A stretch of 64,000 bases of DNA from Muscardinus avellanarius (taxonomy: Eukaryota > Chordata > Mammalia > Rodentia > Gliridae). The stretch covers positions 27,490,966 through 27,554,965 of the forward strand of contig OY726565.1 of the NCBI GenBank assembly GCA_963383645.1, written 5' to 3'. Below, piece after piece: positions 10,174 to 21,190 of this stretch. The notes below the pieces were generated by a model. It was not told the origin of the DNA and did not search any database. It saw only the letters and a list, made by a program, of their open reading frames with translations. Every line of letters starts with the position of its first letter. Within the stretch, counting starts at the first letter, position 1. Made by a program: the position numbers and the translations under genes.

Positions 10174-10214
<41 letters not shown>
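10146..10214. repeat. (TG)n microsatellite with GTGCGTGC interruptions
   Basis: This is about 34 dinucleotide units interrupted by TGCGTGCGTGCATGCG. It is not attached to a recognisable SINE. Confidence 0.97.
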
Positions 10215-10215
<1 letters not shown>

Positions 10216-12720
10216 TTCCCATTGGTATGGTTTAAAGGGAAGAGGAATAAGGGCGAACATTCTTTTCCAAAACCAATCTTCACCTTGATTGATGTAATAA
10301 TAGTGAGTTCTACTTCTTTTTAAGTTGGCAAAGAAATGTGATTAAAATATTAGTGAAGACCTAAGGATGGATAATGAATAAGTATTTTCCTTTATAAAGT
10401 CCAGCGAAACGTTAATTTTCATTGACTAGCTCAGTAGTATTATATTTTAAACCTTCACTCTCAGCTTAAATCTGCTCTAGTAGTAACTTGGAAGATTGTG
10501 GACTTATAAAGAAAATGTCTTTCATAACGAATCACTTAGACATGGGTACATCTGATAGCTTATAATAGGAAATTATCTTGTACATGTACATACTATTATT
10601 GGCAAAATTATGATTTTTTTATTTCATTGAAAGCTAGCTTCTAAGCCTAAATATATGTTGGTAGTGTAAAATTCCCCATAGCCTGTTTAAATTGCTTTTA
10701 TCTTTGTTTTACTCTGTTTGGTGCCAAAGGATTTAATTTAGATAGCTCCCTTGATAATTTTTCTGCTGGTAAGCCAACTGAATTGAATCCTCCAAATTTA
10801 ATTCCTTTGGGGTTTCCCATAATTTTTCATCAGTACTTATTTTTTAAGTGGGAAGGATTGGTTTAGAATATACTAACTAAAAATGTGGAGTTCAATCTCC
10901 AGGATGAGACAAAAGTGAAGTTTTTATATTTGTAGTTTATCTGTATTTTCATGAAAAAAATGTCAGCCTTGATAAGAAATGCCAGCATGACTCTGAAAAA
11001 TCTTTTCAAAATGTGAAATCTATACATATATAACTTTAAAAAATCATGTATAAAATATTTTTATTTCAGGGTAATAATAAGGCATTATGTTTATGGAGTC
11101 ACAATTTTTAAACTGATTTCTCATAATTTCTATTGGTTTTTGTTTGCAGAAATTATGTAAAACACTATGTTGATAAAACAAATGTGTTTTTAATTTTAAG
11201 AAGCTCTAAATGGCAAGGTATGAGTGAGACTGCACTGTGTGAAACTGGTCTTATCATAAGGTGTTATTTGTAAGATGGTCAATTCATAACAGCATTAAAA
11301 ACATCCTCCCTGCAAACTCTGTTCATAAATTCCAAAGTAATAATTTTGAAAGTTTTTCTCTTACTAGGATTATATAAAAGCAAGCAAGTAGGTAGAATCA
11401 TGACCATTTTTTAAAATGACTTGCATGAATAAATTAAATATTTATTAGTTATAAAAATCTCAGAGTTATTGATATTTATCTTATGGCATGGTTAAGCATA
11501 TTAAGTATATGATCATAATTAACAACTTTCACTCATTTGAAGAAAATAATTGTAAGAATTTTCTTAGACCCACCATTTATTTATTTATTTATTTATTTAT
11601 TTATTTGCCTACATGCTTTAATGGATTTCACTGACTGATGTTTAGAGATTCTTCCCATAAACATATTTTATATCTAGGCTCATATAGAAAAGGATATAAA
11701 CATATCAATAAGGAAATGTTATTATTATAGGACCATGAGTATTTGCCTAGTTCTTGTCCACCAAAAGGAAGATTTCCTTTAGAATATGCCAACAGGGTTA
11801 CCGTAAGAACCTTTATTGGAAAATTCAGGTAAGGGGAGAGTGGGCCTAAAGGAGAGAGGACCAGTAACATCTGAGAGAGGAAGGGAGAGGAAGAGGGAGG
11901 CAGAGGGAGGAAGGGAGGGAGGGAGGGAGAGAGAGAGAAAGAGGGGCGGGGAAGAGGAGTGTTGTGTGGTGGGCTTTATTTTTTTAAAAGCCAGAAATTA
12001 GAAATGCACCCCTTTTCATGTGCATTCGGGATTCGCACCACAGCTGAGTGCGGCTGCGCAGTATTGTACTGTGTGGGAAGCCTAAGGCTCAGGTGTAATA
12101 GGCTGGAAGTCTCTGACCACAGCTGAGTGGAGCAGGCTCTTCTGCCCCCTTCTCCCCGCCCCCTCTCTCTCGCGCTCTCTCTCGCTCTCTCATCTTAACT
12201 ACCTAAAGTTAAAATATATCAAGAGAAAAACTTTCCTTGGAAAATTTGGTTGATTGGATTTTTAAAGTGTTTTGCCTGGTTTTGTTGTGTTTATCCTAGT
12301 TGAGAATAAAACATCAAGTTGCAAAAGTTCTTTTGCAAGATCATTCAGAAGGCTGTGAAATTTAAAATAAAAATCTGTTTTCAGAATATGCTACACTGTT
12401 TTCCCATACATTTTAATTTCTTGTATTTAGCGTTACTCTTCTGGAAATATTTGCTAAGAGTCAACAGTCAAGACGCTGATAGGCCTGGTTAGTGTGGTTT
12501 TGTTACCCCTTCCCAAATAATTGTTTGATAGTTACAGAGTTTGTTTCATAAAATTATAATTTCAGAAACGGGTGTTAAATAAGGAGCAATAGCAGGACTA
12601 AGAGCTGCACTAGGTAGAACACGAACCTTTTCTGAGAAAAGTAAAGCTCTGCGCAGAAAAGGGCTCCACAGAGCTAAAGACTAAACTTTCGACAAACTTC
12701 TTGATTTCCTGTGAACATAA
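10215..12720. other. AT-rich intronic stretch with simple repeats only
   Basis: It contains an (ATTT)8 tract at 11577-11608, a GA-rich tract at 11880-11945 and a CT-rich tract at 12140-12192. Otherwise I see no gene or recognisable mobile element. Confidence 0.55.
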
Positions 12721-12724
12721 GTTA

Positions 12725-12945
12725 TCAAACTTAACACATCTAGGAGTGGAATTTCTGGTTCATATGATAACTCCACATTTAACATTTTGAGAAGCTGCCA
12801 AAACTGTTTTCCCAAACAGCTGCACAGTAATAAATAAGGGGCCCAATTCCTCCACTTTCTTTTTAATACTTGTTATTATCTGTGTTTTTTATTAATACCC
12901 ATCATGTTGTTTGTGAAGTGATAGCTCATCTTGCTTTTCATAAAA
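12725..12945 (-). mobile_element. Old L1 ORF2/3' fragment
   Basis: Phrases such as GGTTCATATGATAACTCCACAT, TTTGAGAAGCTGCCAAAACTG and ACTTGTTATTATCTGT follow the order of the antisense ancient L1 consensus. It is short and diverged. Confidence 0.7.
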
Positions 12946-13149
12946 ATATCTTAACCCAAAATTATCAAACTAGTTTGATATCTCCAATGAATTATCAAAA
13001 TAGTTTGAAATCTCCACTTTGATTTGGCAGATTTATCTTCTTTCATAAAATGCATTGCAGTTAGAAATGTCTTGGGAATATATATTTTCAAAGGCTAGCT
13101 AGCATATTCAAAGTATTAGATGTTCAGTTTCTTCTCTGGGAATTCTTTA

Positions 13150-13196
13150 TTTCATAAATAAATATATATATATACATATGTATATATATATATTTT
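13150..13196. repeat. AT microsatellite
   Basis: A run of TATATA with ACATATGT interruption sits just upstream of a SINE. Confidence 0.9.
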
Positions 13197-13240
13197 TTTA
13201 ATCATCAAGATCTCTATGAAATTTAAAATACTTGAAATCT

Positions 13241-13449
13241 AGCTGGGCGTGGTGGCACACGCTTGTAATCCCCGCGCTTGGGAGGCAGAGACAGGAGGAT
13301 CGTGCAGTTTCGAAGCCATCCGCGCTGGCTTAAGAGACCCTGTTTCCAAATAAAAAATATAAAATAGGTCTGGGAGTGTAGCCCGGAGGTAAAAGGGCTT
13401 CCAGGAACCCCAGTACCGCCAAAAAAAAAAAAAAAAAAAAAACCACCAC
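13241..13449 (+). repeat. B1-ID dimeric SINE, young 'CCCCGCGCTTGGGAGG' subtype
   Basis: A perfect target duplication ACTTGAAATCT flanks it (13230-13240 and 13450-13460). Subtype marks are the CGCGCTTGGGAGG motif, GGCTTAAGAGACC and GGGCTTCCAGGAACCCCAG in the ID half. Confidence 0.96.
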
Positions 13450-13579
13450 ACTTGAAATCTATTATCTGTCTGTACTAACTATCCCTCACTGAAAATACCA
13501 TTTTTTCAAAAACACAGAACAGCTTCAGTTTTGCTTCTCAGCCAAAGGTACAAAATTAACATAGAAATTTAAACTCATA

Positions 13580-13834
13580 CATTTTATTTTATTTTGTTTT
13601 ATTTTATTTTATTTTATTTTATTTTATTTTATTTGCAGGTCTGGGGATGGAACCCAGGGACATTCAACCTCCAAGCTACACTCATTACCCTAATTTTTAT
13701 TCTTTATTTTGAAACAGGGTTTCACGAAGTTGCAGAGGGCCTCACTAAGTAGCTGAGGCTGTCTGCAAGCCATGATTCTCTAGTCTCAGCCTCCCGAATG
13801 CTGGAATTACAAGCGTGCACCACCACACCCGGCT
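13580..13834 (-). repeat. B1-ID dimeric SINE with (TTTTA)n tail
   Basis: A perfect target duplication AAACTCATA flanks it (13571-13579 and 13835-13843). The A-tail has become a TTTTA pentanucleotide run. Confidence 0.96.
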
Positions 13835-14195
13835 AAACTCATAGTTTTAAAAGATTGTCCTTTCAGGGTACATATGATTTTCCTTAGTGATGTGAGCTTT
13901 TAGTTGCATGCAGTCATAAACACATAAAAACTAACAACCAAATTTTTGTCATCTGACATTCACCTTTCAATATAACCCTAATACTTGAAACACAACAGCT
14001 TTTACCAGCAAATAGATTCCCTATAACTGTTACCATTAGTGGCGAGATGTATTATAATCACGAGGCTATTTGTCTGGTAATAGGAGAACCTCCAGCTATC
14101 TTATAGTTGCTGTTTTGATTATATATTTTTCCATACTTTTAATTTTACTCCGTTAAATTTGAATCCAAAGTGTATCTCCTTTAGAGACTTGGGTG

Positions 14196-14416
14196 TTTTG
14201 TTTTGTTTTGTTTTTTGGTGGTACTGGGGTTGAAACCCAGGGACATTCTACCTCTGAGCTATGCCTCAGCACTGTTTTTTATTCTTTATTTTGAACAGGG
14301 TCTCACTGAGTTGCAGAGGGCCTCACTAAGTAGCTGAGGCTGTCAGTGAACCGGAAACCTCCTTGTCTCAGCCTCCCAAGTACTGGGATTACAAGCATGC
14401 ACCACCACGCCTAGCA
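14196..14416 (-). repeat. B1-ID dimeric SINE with (TTTTG)n tail
   Basis: A target duplication ACTTGGGTG flanks it (14187-14195 and 14417-14425). Confidence 0.96.
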
Positions 14417-14429
14417 ACTTGGGTGGTTT

Positions 14430-14903
14430 TGATTGGTTGTTTTTTGTTTCACTTTATTCAGTCTGACATCTGATTGGATTGTTTAATTCATTTATATTTA
14501 ATGTTATTATTGGCATAATTTTACTTATCTCCTGTTTTACTTTTTGGACTTGTTTTTTATTTCTCCATTTTTCTTTTACTGCTTTCTTTATATGAAATGA
14601 ATATTTTCTGGTCATATTTTAGTATTTTCAGTGAGCTTTTGTTTTTCACTATGTATTCTGAGTTACTTTCTAGTAGCTTTAGGTCTTTTAATTGCATCTG
14701 TACTGCATTTATTCAAATCTCTTCACATTTACATTACTTTAATTTCTGTGAAAGAGTACTAATTCTATATGGTTCTATTTTCCTTATTCCTTCTTTCTGT
14801 GCTGTTATTACTTTTAAATGTATTATACTTTTATTATGTGACAATCCAAACAATTCATTGCTACAATTACTACTTTAATGTCTTTTGGATTAAAGAAGCG
14901 TGA

Positions 14904-14953
<50 letters not shown>

Positions 14954-15065
14954 ACTGATGTAGTTATCTTTACCAGTGTTCTTTGTTTGTTTGTTTTTCA
15001 TATTACTATCTGGCATCACTTTCAACCTCAAATACTTCTTTTAGTGTTTGTTCAAATACTCTTCT
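14430..15065 (-). mobile_element. Old L1 fragment, first segment of a nested cluster
   Basis: TTTATATTTAATGTTATTATTGGCATAATTTTACTTAT and following sequence track the antisense ancient L1 consensus in the 5' UTR/ORF1 region. A (TG)n microsatellite lies at 14908-14950. The same L1 continues at 15547-15616 and 17355-17650. Confidence 0.72.
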
Positions 15066-15287
15066 AGCCAGGAAAGTTGGTTCACACCTGTAATCCCAGT
15101 ACTTGGGAGGCTGGGGTAGAAGTATTGCAGGTTTGCAGCCAGACTCAGCAACTTAGTAAGGCCCTCCACAACTTAGTGAAACCCTGTTTCAAAATAAATA
15201 TGAAAATATGGCTGGGAGTATAGCTCAGATGTAGATAGATGCCCCTGGGTTTAATCCCCAGTACCTCCCCACAAAAAAATTGTCTTC
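15066..15287 (+). repeat. B1-ID dimeric SINE inserted in old L1
   Basis: The short repeat CTTCTAG occurs at both ends. The B1 half reads CACACCTGTAATCCCAGTACTTGGGAGG and the ID half GGAGTATAGCTCAGATGTAGA. Confidence 0.92.
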
Positions 15288-15297
15288 TAGAAGCTTT

Positions 15298-15300
15298 ATT

Positions 15301-15347
<47 letters not shown>

Positions 15348-15536
15348 TTTTTGGTGGTACTGGGGCTCCTGGAAGTCCTTCTACCTCTGAGCTACACTCC
15401 CAGACCTATTTTATACTTTTTTTATATTTGGAAACAGGGTCTCTTAAAGTCAGTGTGGCTGGCTTTGAACCTATGTGATCCTCCTGTCTCCGCCTCCCAA
15501 GGGCAGGGATTACAAGTGTGCACCACCACGCCCAGC
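15298..15536 (-). repeat. B1-ID dimeric SINE with (TTTA)n tail
   Basis: The target duplication TAGAAGCTTT flanks it (15288-15297 and 15537-15546). A (TTTA) run of about 12 units occupies 15299-15348. Confidence 0.95.
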
Positions 15537-15546
15537 TAGAAGCTTT

Positions 15547-15616
15547 TTTTTTTTTTTTTTTTTTTTTTATCTTGGAAAGTCCTTATTTAATGAAAAGCAG
15601 CTTTGCTAGATATGAA
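15547..15616 (-). mobile_element. Old L1 fragment, middle segment
   Basis: After a T-run, CTTGGAAAGTCCTTATTTAATG and CAGCTTTGCTAGATATGAAT match the antisense ancient L1 between its two other segments. Confidence 0.65.
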
Positions 15617-15824
15617 TTTTTTGTTGTTTTGTTTTTTCTGAAACTGGGGATCATCAAACCCAGGGGCTACCTCCAAGCTCCATTCCCAGCCCTATTGTTT
15701 GTTCTTTATTTTGAAACAGGGTCTCCCTAAGTTGCAGAGGGCCTCACAAGTTGCTGAGGCTGGCAGGCAACCTGAGATCCTCCTCTCTCAGCCTCTGAAT
15801 GCTGGGGTTAAAAGCATGCACCAC
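15617..15824 (-). repeat. B1-ID dimeric SINE, part 1, split by an LTR
   Basis: The ID half and most of the B1 half are present up to GCATGCACCAC. The remaining 11 bases of the B1 start lie at 17344-17354, on the other side of the LTR insertion. Confidence 0.93.
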
Positions 15825-16024
15825 TGTTGCCGACGGGCTCAGTCCTGTGGGGGGCAAGTCCACTCGCGGTCGGAAGCCTCAGAAAGATGGGGCAAAAGGC
15901 AGGTGAAATTCTGCAGAATCTTATCTGCAGTGGTTCTTTACCCTCTATGAATTCCTTAAGTTTTTAGGTACGACGCTTTGGAAAAGAACCTGAGATGGAC
16001 AAAGGCTTCTTGAGCCAATGACAC

Positions 16025-16052
16025 TTTATTACAAAAAACCCCAAAATTTATA
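16025..16052 (-). promoter_or_regulatory. LTR TATA box and polyadenylation signal
   Basis: Minus-strand TATAAA at 16052-16047 is followed 16 bases later by AATAAA at 16030-16025. Such close spacing implies a very short R region, with the poly(A) signal lying upstream of or at the start site. Confidence 0.6.
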
Positions 16053-16309
16053 CCCTTCACCAGTAAAGTTAATAATAAGAGAAGAAGGGGGTGGGTGTAA
16101 TCACTGTGAAATAATAATGAATGACATGTAAACAAAGGTAATAAAACTAGTCCTTCAGCTGGCTGTTGATCTTCGAGAGATTAACTCCCTCCGGATTCTT
16201 TCTCAGGTTTTGCAGATAAGCAGTTCCAAACAGGCATGCCCAAGGCTTGGGGGCTTCTCGGAGAATCTTCTTTAACTTTCTTGGAACTTTCCATCTTTTT
16301 GGGCTCAGT

Positions 16310-16745
16310 TCATATAGCAAGTGTGGGGAGATGTGGTGATTCAGGTGGATGTGATGGAGTTTCTTCAGGTGTTGGCATCTTATCTTCTAAATCTGAAAGC
16401 TTAAGCAAACTCACAACACAGTTTTGCAGACAAAATACCACAAACAACACCACAAAGTTCTTGGTTTTAATTGTCAGATGTATTTCCTTAACTGCTGAGC
16501 ACTCTTCTTTAGACAGCAAGCCTATTAAAAGCCTACTCATCTTTAATAATCCATTTCTCTGTCACAAACCCTCTGCAACCTGCTTCTAACTTTCTAATTC
16601 CTTTCTTTCCCAGTTGGGACTTTCTTATGATAAGCTCTTCTTCATGCAAAAATGCTTTTCTTACTCTTACACGGTATTTCCTTTCCTTCATACATATATA
16701 TTTAGAACGTCTGTCCTTTATTTTGTCATAATCATTTCTAACCAT
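16310..16745 (-). other. Two overlapping minus-strand reading frames inside the LTR U3
   Basis: A 70-residue frame (16745-16533), rich in Lys and Arg, overlaps by an ATGA-type junction a 76-residue frame (16540-16310) that has a hydrophobic stretch (FVVLFVVFCLQNCVV) consistent with a membrane segment. Some betaretroviral LTRs encode a protein in U3, so this could be a decayed LTR gene. I recognise no homology, and chance is a real alternative. Confidence 0.3.
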
Positions 16746-17343
16746 GGGTCAGTCTCTGTCTCCATGAATGCTCATACTGAGGTAAAAGTCAACAATCTTT
16801 CTCCTTGAGTCTATTGTATTTGGGCAACTAAGTTGTTTATCAACTAAATTGCTTTAAGGTCACACACAAGGTTTTTATCTTCTCTGTCTTTAGGCAGGAT
16901 CTCAAGGGTAAACAGAGTTACCTTAAACTGAGCTACCTTACCGGAGTTAATAGCTTAACCTAAATTAGTGATTGGAATGAGGGTCGGAGGCCATTTGTGA
17001 TTGCTGCAGCTGGAGTGCTTATCACAGCATCTGAGTTCTGGCCAGTTTTTATTATTATTGAGCAGAGCCAAGGACGTTTAGACAAATTATTAGAGAATTT
17101 ATTTCCTCAGACTCAATTTCTTTCATAGTCCTGTTCTCACATCACCGGAGCAATTCGTGTAGAGAGTTAAAAGAATACTAGAAGAATAATAGTTATGCAA
17201 GAATATCTAAAAGTGGAAAGATGCTTTTGGCCAGCGAGCACACCTTCTCTCGGGGCTTATTTCTCACTTTGAGATTTTGCCTATTTAACTGCGAAAATGC
17301 AGATGCCGAGAGAGCGTGGCTTTTGCTGGTATCTGCACACCAC

Positions 17344-17354
17344 CACACTTGGCT
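17344..17354 (-). repeat. B1-ID dimeric SINE, part 2
   Basis: CACACTTGGCT continues the B1 half broken at 15824. Confidence 0.88.
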
Positions 17355-17650
17355 GATGTAAGAGTTTTAGATGACAAGTTCTTTTTCCGACATTAAATGT
17401 CACCTCACTGCCTTATGGATTTGACTATTTGTTTTTTGAATGAGAAATCAGCTGCTACTTTTATTTTTCATTTATACATATAATAAGTATGTTTTTTCAT
17501 GCTGCTTTTAATAATTTTTCTTTGTCTTTCAACATTTACTATGATGCTTATGTGTCTGGGTGTGAATCTCTGTGTTCTTTCTAACTTGGAGCTAATTGAG
17601 TGTCTTAGATGTGTAAATTAATGCTTCTTAACTAATATGAGTTTTGAGTC
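17355..17650 (-). mobile_element. Old L1 fragment, third segment
   Basis: GATGACAAGTTCTTTTTCC, ATTTTTCTTTGTCTTTCAACA and TGATGCTTATGTGTCTGGGTGTG follow the antisense ancient L1 consensus and continue the segments at 14430 and 15547. Confidence 0.72.
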
Positions 17651-18036
17651 ATTGTAACAAATCTGGACCCTAACTAGGCTCCCTCCCCACTCCTGGGATT
17701 TATTCCTGTTATCTTGTTCCCTTCTTTATTTGTTTAGTTAACTGGCTGTGCCTATTCAATGAAATCTGTTTTCCCTGCAGTGTCCAGCCTCTGGTGTTCA
17801 TGTGCATGACTTTGGACTGTATCCATCACTGCAAGGTACTCTCCTTCAGTGACAACAGGATGGGTTTTTTTGTTCTCTCTCTCTCTCTCCCTCCCTCCCT
17901 CCCTCATTCATCCCACTGATAAGCCTCTAGCTGACCAGTTTCTATTAGTATCATACTAGTCATTGGCCTTCACTAATTGCTTGGCCAAATATTTACATAT
18001 ACATATATACATATATATAAATATATATGTATATAT
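17651..18036. other. Intronic sequence with CT and AT simple repeats
   Basis: A CT/CCCT run lies at 17876-17905 and an AT-rich ATATATAC run at 18000-18036. Nothing else is recognised. Confidence 0.6.
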
Positions 18037-18179
18037 GGTACTGGGGATGGAACCCAGGGGCATTCTGCCTCCAAACTACACCCCCAGCCCTATTTTTTAT
18101 TCTTTATTTTGAAACAGGGTCTCACTGAGTTGCAAAGGGCCTCACTAAGTAGCTGAGGCTGGCCTCAAATTACGATCCA
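18037..18179 (-). repeat. B1-ID dimeric SINE, truncated
   Basis: The ID half and part of B1 are present up to GCTGGCCTCAAATTACGATCC. The B1 start is missing. Confidence 0.88.
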
Positions 18180-18501
18180 ATTTTTTGGTGCAAAAATTGC
18201 TCTATAATAAAACACAACTAAATTTGGACCCCTTTGCAGGGCTAACCTTTCAACCAGTCATTAAAGCTCACTCCAGTTCCAGGGCTGTCTAAGTGGGCCA
18301 GCTCCCAGGTCTTTCTGCTAAACATCTAGCTTGTCTGTTTACTTCATTTGTTGCTATCATGGAGCTATTAGCCTCCTCTTAACTGATCACCAGCAAAATA
18401 TCCATTGTTTTTGACAATGCTTTTAAGCTTGAGTTTTCTGAACCTCTGATCCAAATAAAACCAATCTCCTTCAGAAAGCCACAGAGAATTCGGTGTTCGG
18501 G

Positions 18502-18525
18502 GTGTGTGTGTGTGTGTGTGTGTGT

Positions 18526-18584
<59 letters not shown>
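18502..18584. repeat. (TG)n-(AG)n compound microsatellite
   Basis: A (TG) run of about 12 units changes directly into an (AG) run of about 28 units. It abuts the tail side of the following antisense SINE. Confidence 0.97.
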
Positions 18585-18587
<3 letters not shown>

Positions 18588-18712
18588 CTGGGGATGGAAC
18601 CCAGGGACATTCTACCTCTGAGCTATACCCACAGCCCTGTGTTTTATTTGTTTTGAAACAGGGTCTCACTGAGTTGCAAAGGATCTCACTAAGTAGCTAA
18701 GTAGCTGAGGAC
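18585..18712 (-). repeat. B1-ID dimeric SINE, truncated
   Basis: It runs from TACTGGGGATGGAACCCAGG to a duplicated AAGTAGCTAAGTAGCTGAGG, where the B1 half stops. Confidence 0.88.
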
Positions 18713-19345
18713 CCAGAAAGAACACAGTAGAACCCCTACGTTGAGGACATAGAGAGCACGGTTATCAAGGTAGCCTGAGTGCAAATAAGGAACCCAAGGT
18801 TAGAGAGAGCAGTGCTGAACACTTGAGAGGATCCTTGTGGCTGCCTCCTCCAGGCAGGCTGGAAAATTCAGTTCAGACGGGATTGGGTAGAGCACTTAAA
18901 ATGGCCCCATATCAGAAAGAGAGAATGATTAGCCTACACTGAATACCACCTCAGAGCTGCCTAACAAATTATAACTGCATCCTCAGTCTCAGCCTTCCAA
19001 TAGCATCAGCTGTTGCTGGCTTTTCCTGGCACAGCACCTCCACCCTACAGGCACACAGGCATGAATACGATTGCATAGGAGCAGTCGCACCCTTCCACAC
19101 CTGGGGGACACCGTCAACCCTGAGAGTAGGGCTTACGGGGGGAGTCCTACCAGCTCAACATGGAGCCGCACTGAGGATGAGAAGTGTTGATGGGTTTCCC
19201 CCTGGGACCCATGCTGTAGCCCTTGGTGGAACTGGGGTGAGAGGCTCCATGTTCTTGACTGCATCTGGGGACAGAAGAGAAAGGGGGCTGTTTGTGGGTC
19301 AAGTGCCACAGACTTGCTGACTTAAGAAAAATTGGAAACATTTTT
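18713..19345. other. Unassigned GC-richer segment
   Basis: This 630-bp block is clearly richer in G+C than its surroundings and ends next to TTTTTTAAATAAATG. It begins exactly where the truncated SINE stops. The longest frame (minus, 19341-19147, 64 residues) has no known motif. It could be an old LTR or retrocopy. Confidence 0.35.
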
Positions 19346-19900
19346 TAAATAAATGTTTCTCCACTTGATAAAATCCCTTTGGACAATTTGTAGTCTTTAA
19401 TTGATTGTTTTAAAAGTTAATCTTTATCATTTATGCTTCTTTTGTTCAGGAAAAGGGTCAGCAGAGTTTCTACATCACCACTAGAATAGCGACTCTGATA
19501 GGCTTCATAATTCTGTGTTAATTTGTTCATTCACTTAATCATTTTATTAATCTGTAGGTTTTCCTCTCAACAATAGCCTCACATGTGATTATTTTTCTTT
19601 TAAAACTACTCTCTCAATCTTTACAGTAAATGCATTTTTTGGTGATGCATACCAAGATGATTTTTGATGAGTTTAATTTAAAAACTGTTCTGCATTCAAA
19701 AAAATCAATTGCATTTAATCACTAAATTTACTTTTTTAAACTAAACAGTCATGAAAATTAATTATGTTAATTAAGAGCAAAGTATTTTCCCAGGGTAGCA
19801 TGGACTTATTCATTCATTTATTCATTTACTTAAGGACTTTAAATTTTATCATGACTATATTAAATTTTGTTATAAAAATTATATAAAAATCCTTTCTTAG
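19346..19900. other. AT-rich intronic sequence
   Basis: No gene or recognised repeat is visible apart from a short ATTC-type run near 19805. Confidence 0.5.
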
Positions 19901-20113
19901 CCAGGCATGATGGCGCACACTTGTAATCCCAGCATTTGGGAGACTAAGACAGGAGGATCACAGTTCGCAGACAGCCTCAGCTACTTAGTGAAGCTCCCAA
20001 CAAGTCAGTGAGACCCTGTTCCAAAATAAAGGATAAAAAAGAGGGTAGGGGATGTAGCTCGGATGTAGAATGCCCCTGGGTTCCATCCCTAGTACTGCAA
20101 AAAAAAAAAAAGT
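19901..20113 (+). repeat. B1-ID dimeric SINE
   Basis: The B1 half (GCCAGGCATGATGGCGCACA) and ID half (GGGATGTAGCTCGGATGTAGA) are complete. Imperfect flanking repeats CCTTTCTT/TCTTTTCTT suggest its target duplication. Confidence 0.94.
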
Positions 20114-20139
20114 CTTTTCTTCTACAGATTTATTACTTA

Positions 20140-20147
20140 AAAAAAAA

Positions 20148-20181
<34 letters not shown>

Positions 20182-20182
20182 G
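20140..20182. repeat. AT microsatellite
   Basis: TATATA repeats interrupted by one TATGTA. Confidence 0.95.
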
Positions 20183-20584
20183 CTTAGATTTTCTAATTTT
20201 CTGTAACCTCAAAATTTTAACCATATGTAGAATCTTATCAATATAAAACTGATATATATTTTAATTCTACATTGTTTTTCCTGATTGCATAATTTCAAAA
20301 ATACAGATCCAAAGTTCCTTTGTCTAAGTTACTTTGTCTTAATGTCTTTTAAATTTTCTCCTTTAGAGGAAACACCCATCCCATTGCATATTTCTACCTT
20401 ACCAAAAGGAATTTTCCATGTACTTTTGTGCTTCGTAATTATATTATTAATTTTAATATTTTGTCTCTTGTCAACAAAAGAAAAAATATCTGGCAGTTTT
20501 GATTTATGAGCTTCATTTTCACCTCTCCAACTGTAATCTGCATTCTTTCTCTGTTTAATACCAATTCATACGGTGATTTTTTCT

Positions 20585-21190
20585 CTTTTTTAAAATTGTT
20601 TTATTTATTTATGTGGATCATATTGAAAATGGCATACATTCAGACTATGCTTGGTGCCCTCTCCCTCTCCCCGCTTCTGCTTCCCCCCCTAACAATGAGT
20701 GTCCAGGTTAACCATGTACATTCCTACTTTTATGCATATTTTAATATAACTCCTACATTAACCAACCTCAGCCTTCTTCCTCTCCTACCCTTTTATTCTA
20801 GCTTTGCTGAGATTTTCCCTCCATTATCTGGAGTTCTTCTGGTATCCCCAGTGCTCCCTAGTTCGGGCATATTAGAGAAAACATATGTCCCTTCTCTTTC
20901 TGTGCTTGGCTGATCTCACTTAACATAATGTTCTCCAGGTCTTTCCATCTTCTTGCAAATGACATGAATTTGTTCTTCTTTATTGCTGAGTAGAATTCCA
21001 TTGTGTGTATTTCCCATAATTTTGCAATCCATTCATCTGTTGGTGGAGACCTAGGTTGGTTCCATATTTAGTTTATTGTGAATTGTGCTGCTATGAACAT
21101 GGGCATGCATATGTTACTGTAATTCTCTGATTTCAACCCCTTTGGAAATTGTGTGCATTGTGTCACATGCAAATATTCTGCTGGAATGTA
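20585..21190 (-). mobile_element. L1 3' end, older rodent subfamily
   Basis: The antisense text starts with an A-tail remnant and runs into the ORF2 C terminus (GCTGAGTAGAATTCCATTGTGT and CATTCATCTGTTGGTGGAGA). It is the same subfamily as 61855-62335, which lies in the opposite orientation, with shared TCTGGAGT and AGCAAAGCTAGA-type 3' UTR phrases. Confidence 0.87.

Larger units (their letters stand above)
15825..17337 (-). mobile_element. Solo LTR of an endogenous retrovirus (1513 bp), inserted in a SINE
   Basis: The element begins TGTTGCC and ends CTGCA in plus orientation, giving TG...CA termini. It is flanked by the 6-bp duplication CACCAC (15819-15824 and 17338-17343). Removing it restores a normal SINE sequence. 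Six-base duplications are usual for ERVK/betaretrovirus-like integrations. On the minus strand a TATAAA (16052-16047) and an AATAAA (16030-16025) sit about 200 bases from the 3' end, giving a long U3, very short R and U5 of about 200. No gag, pol or env reading frame and no second LTR is present, so it is a solo LTR from recombination. The family was not identified. At 1.5 kb it is unusually long for an LTR. Confidence 0.88.

Noticed and set aside
10146..10214. Z-DNA or regulatory role for the (TG)n tract
   Set aside because: Possible in principle, but nothing else in the sequence supports it.
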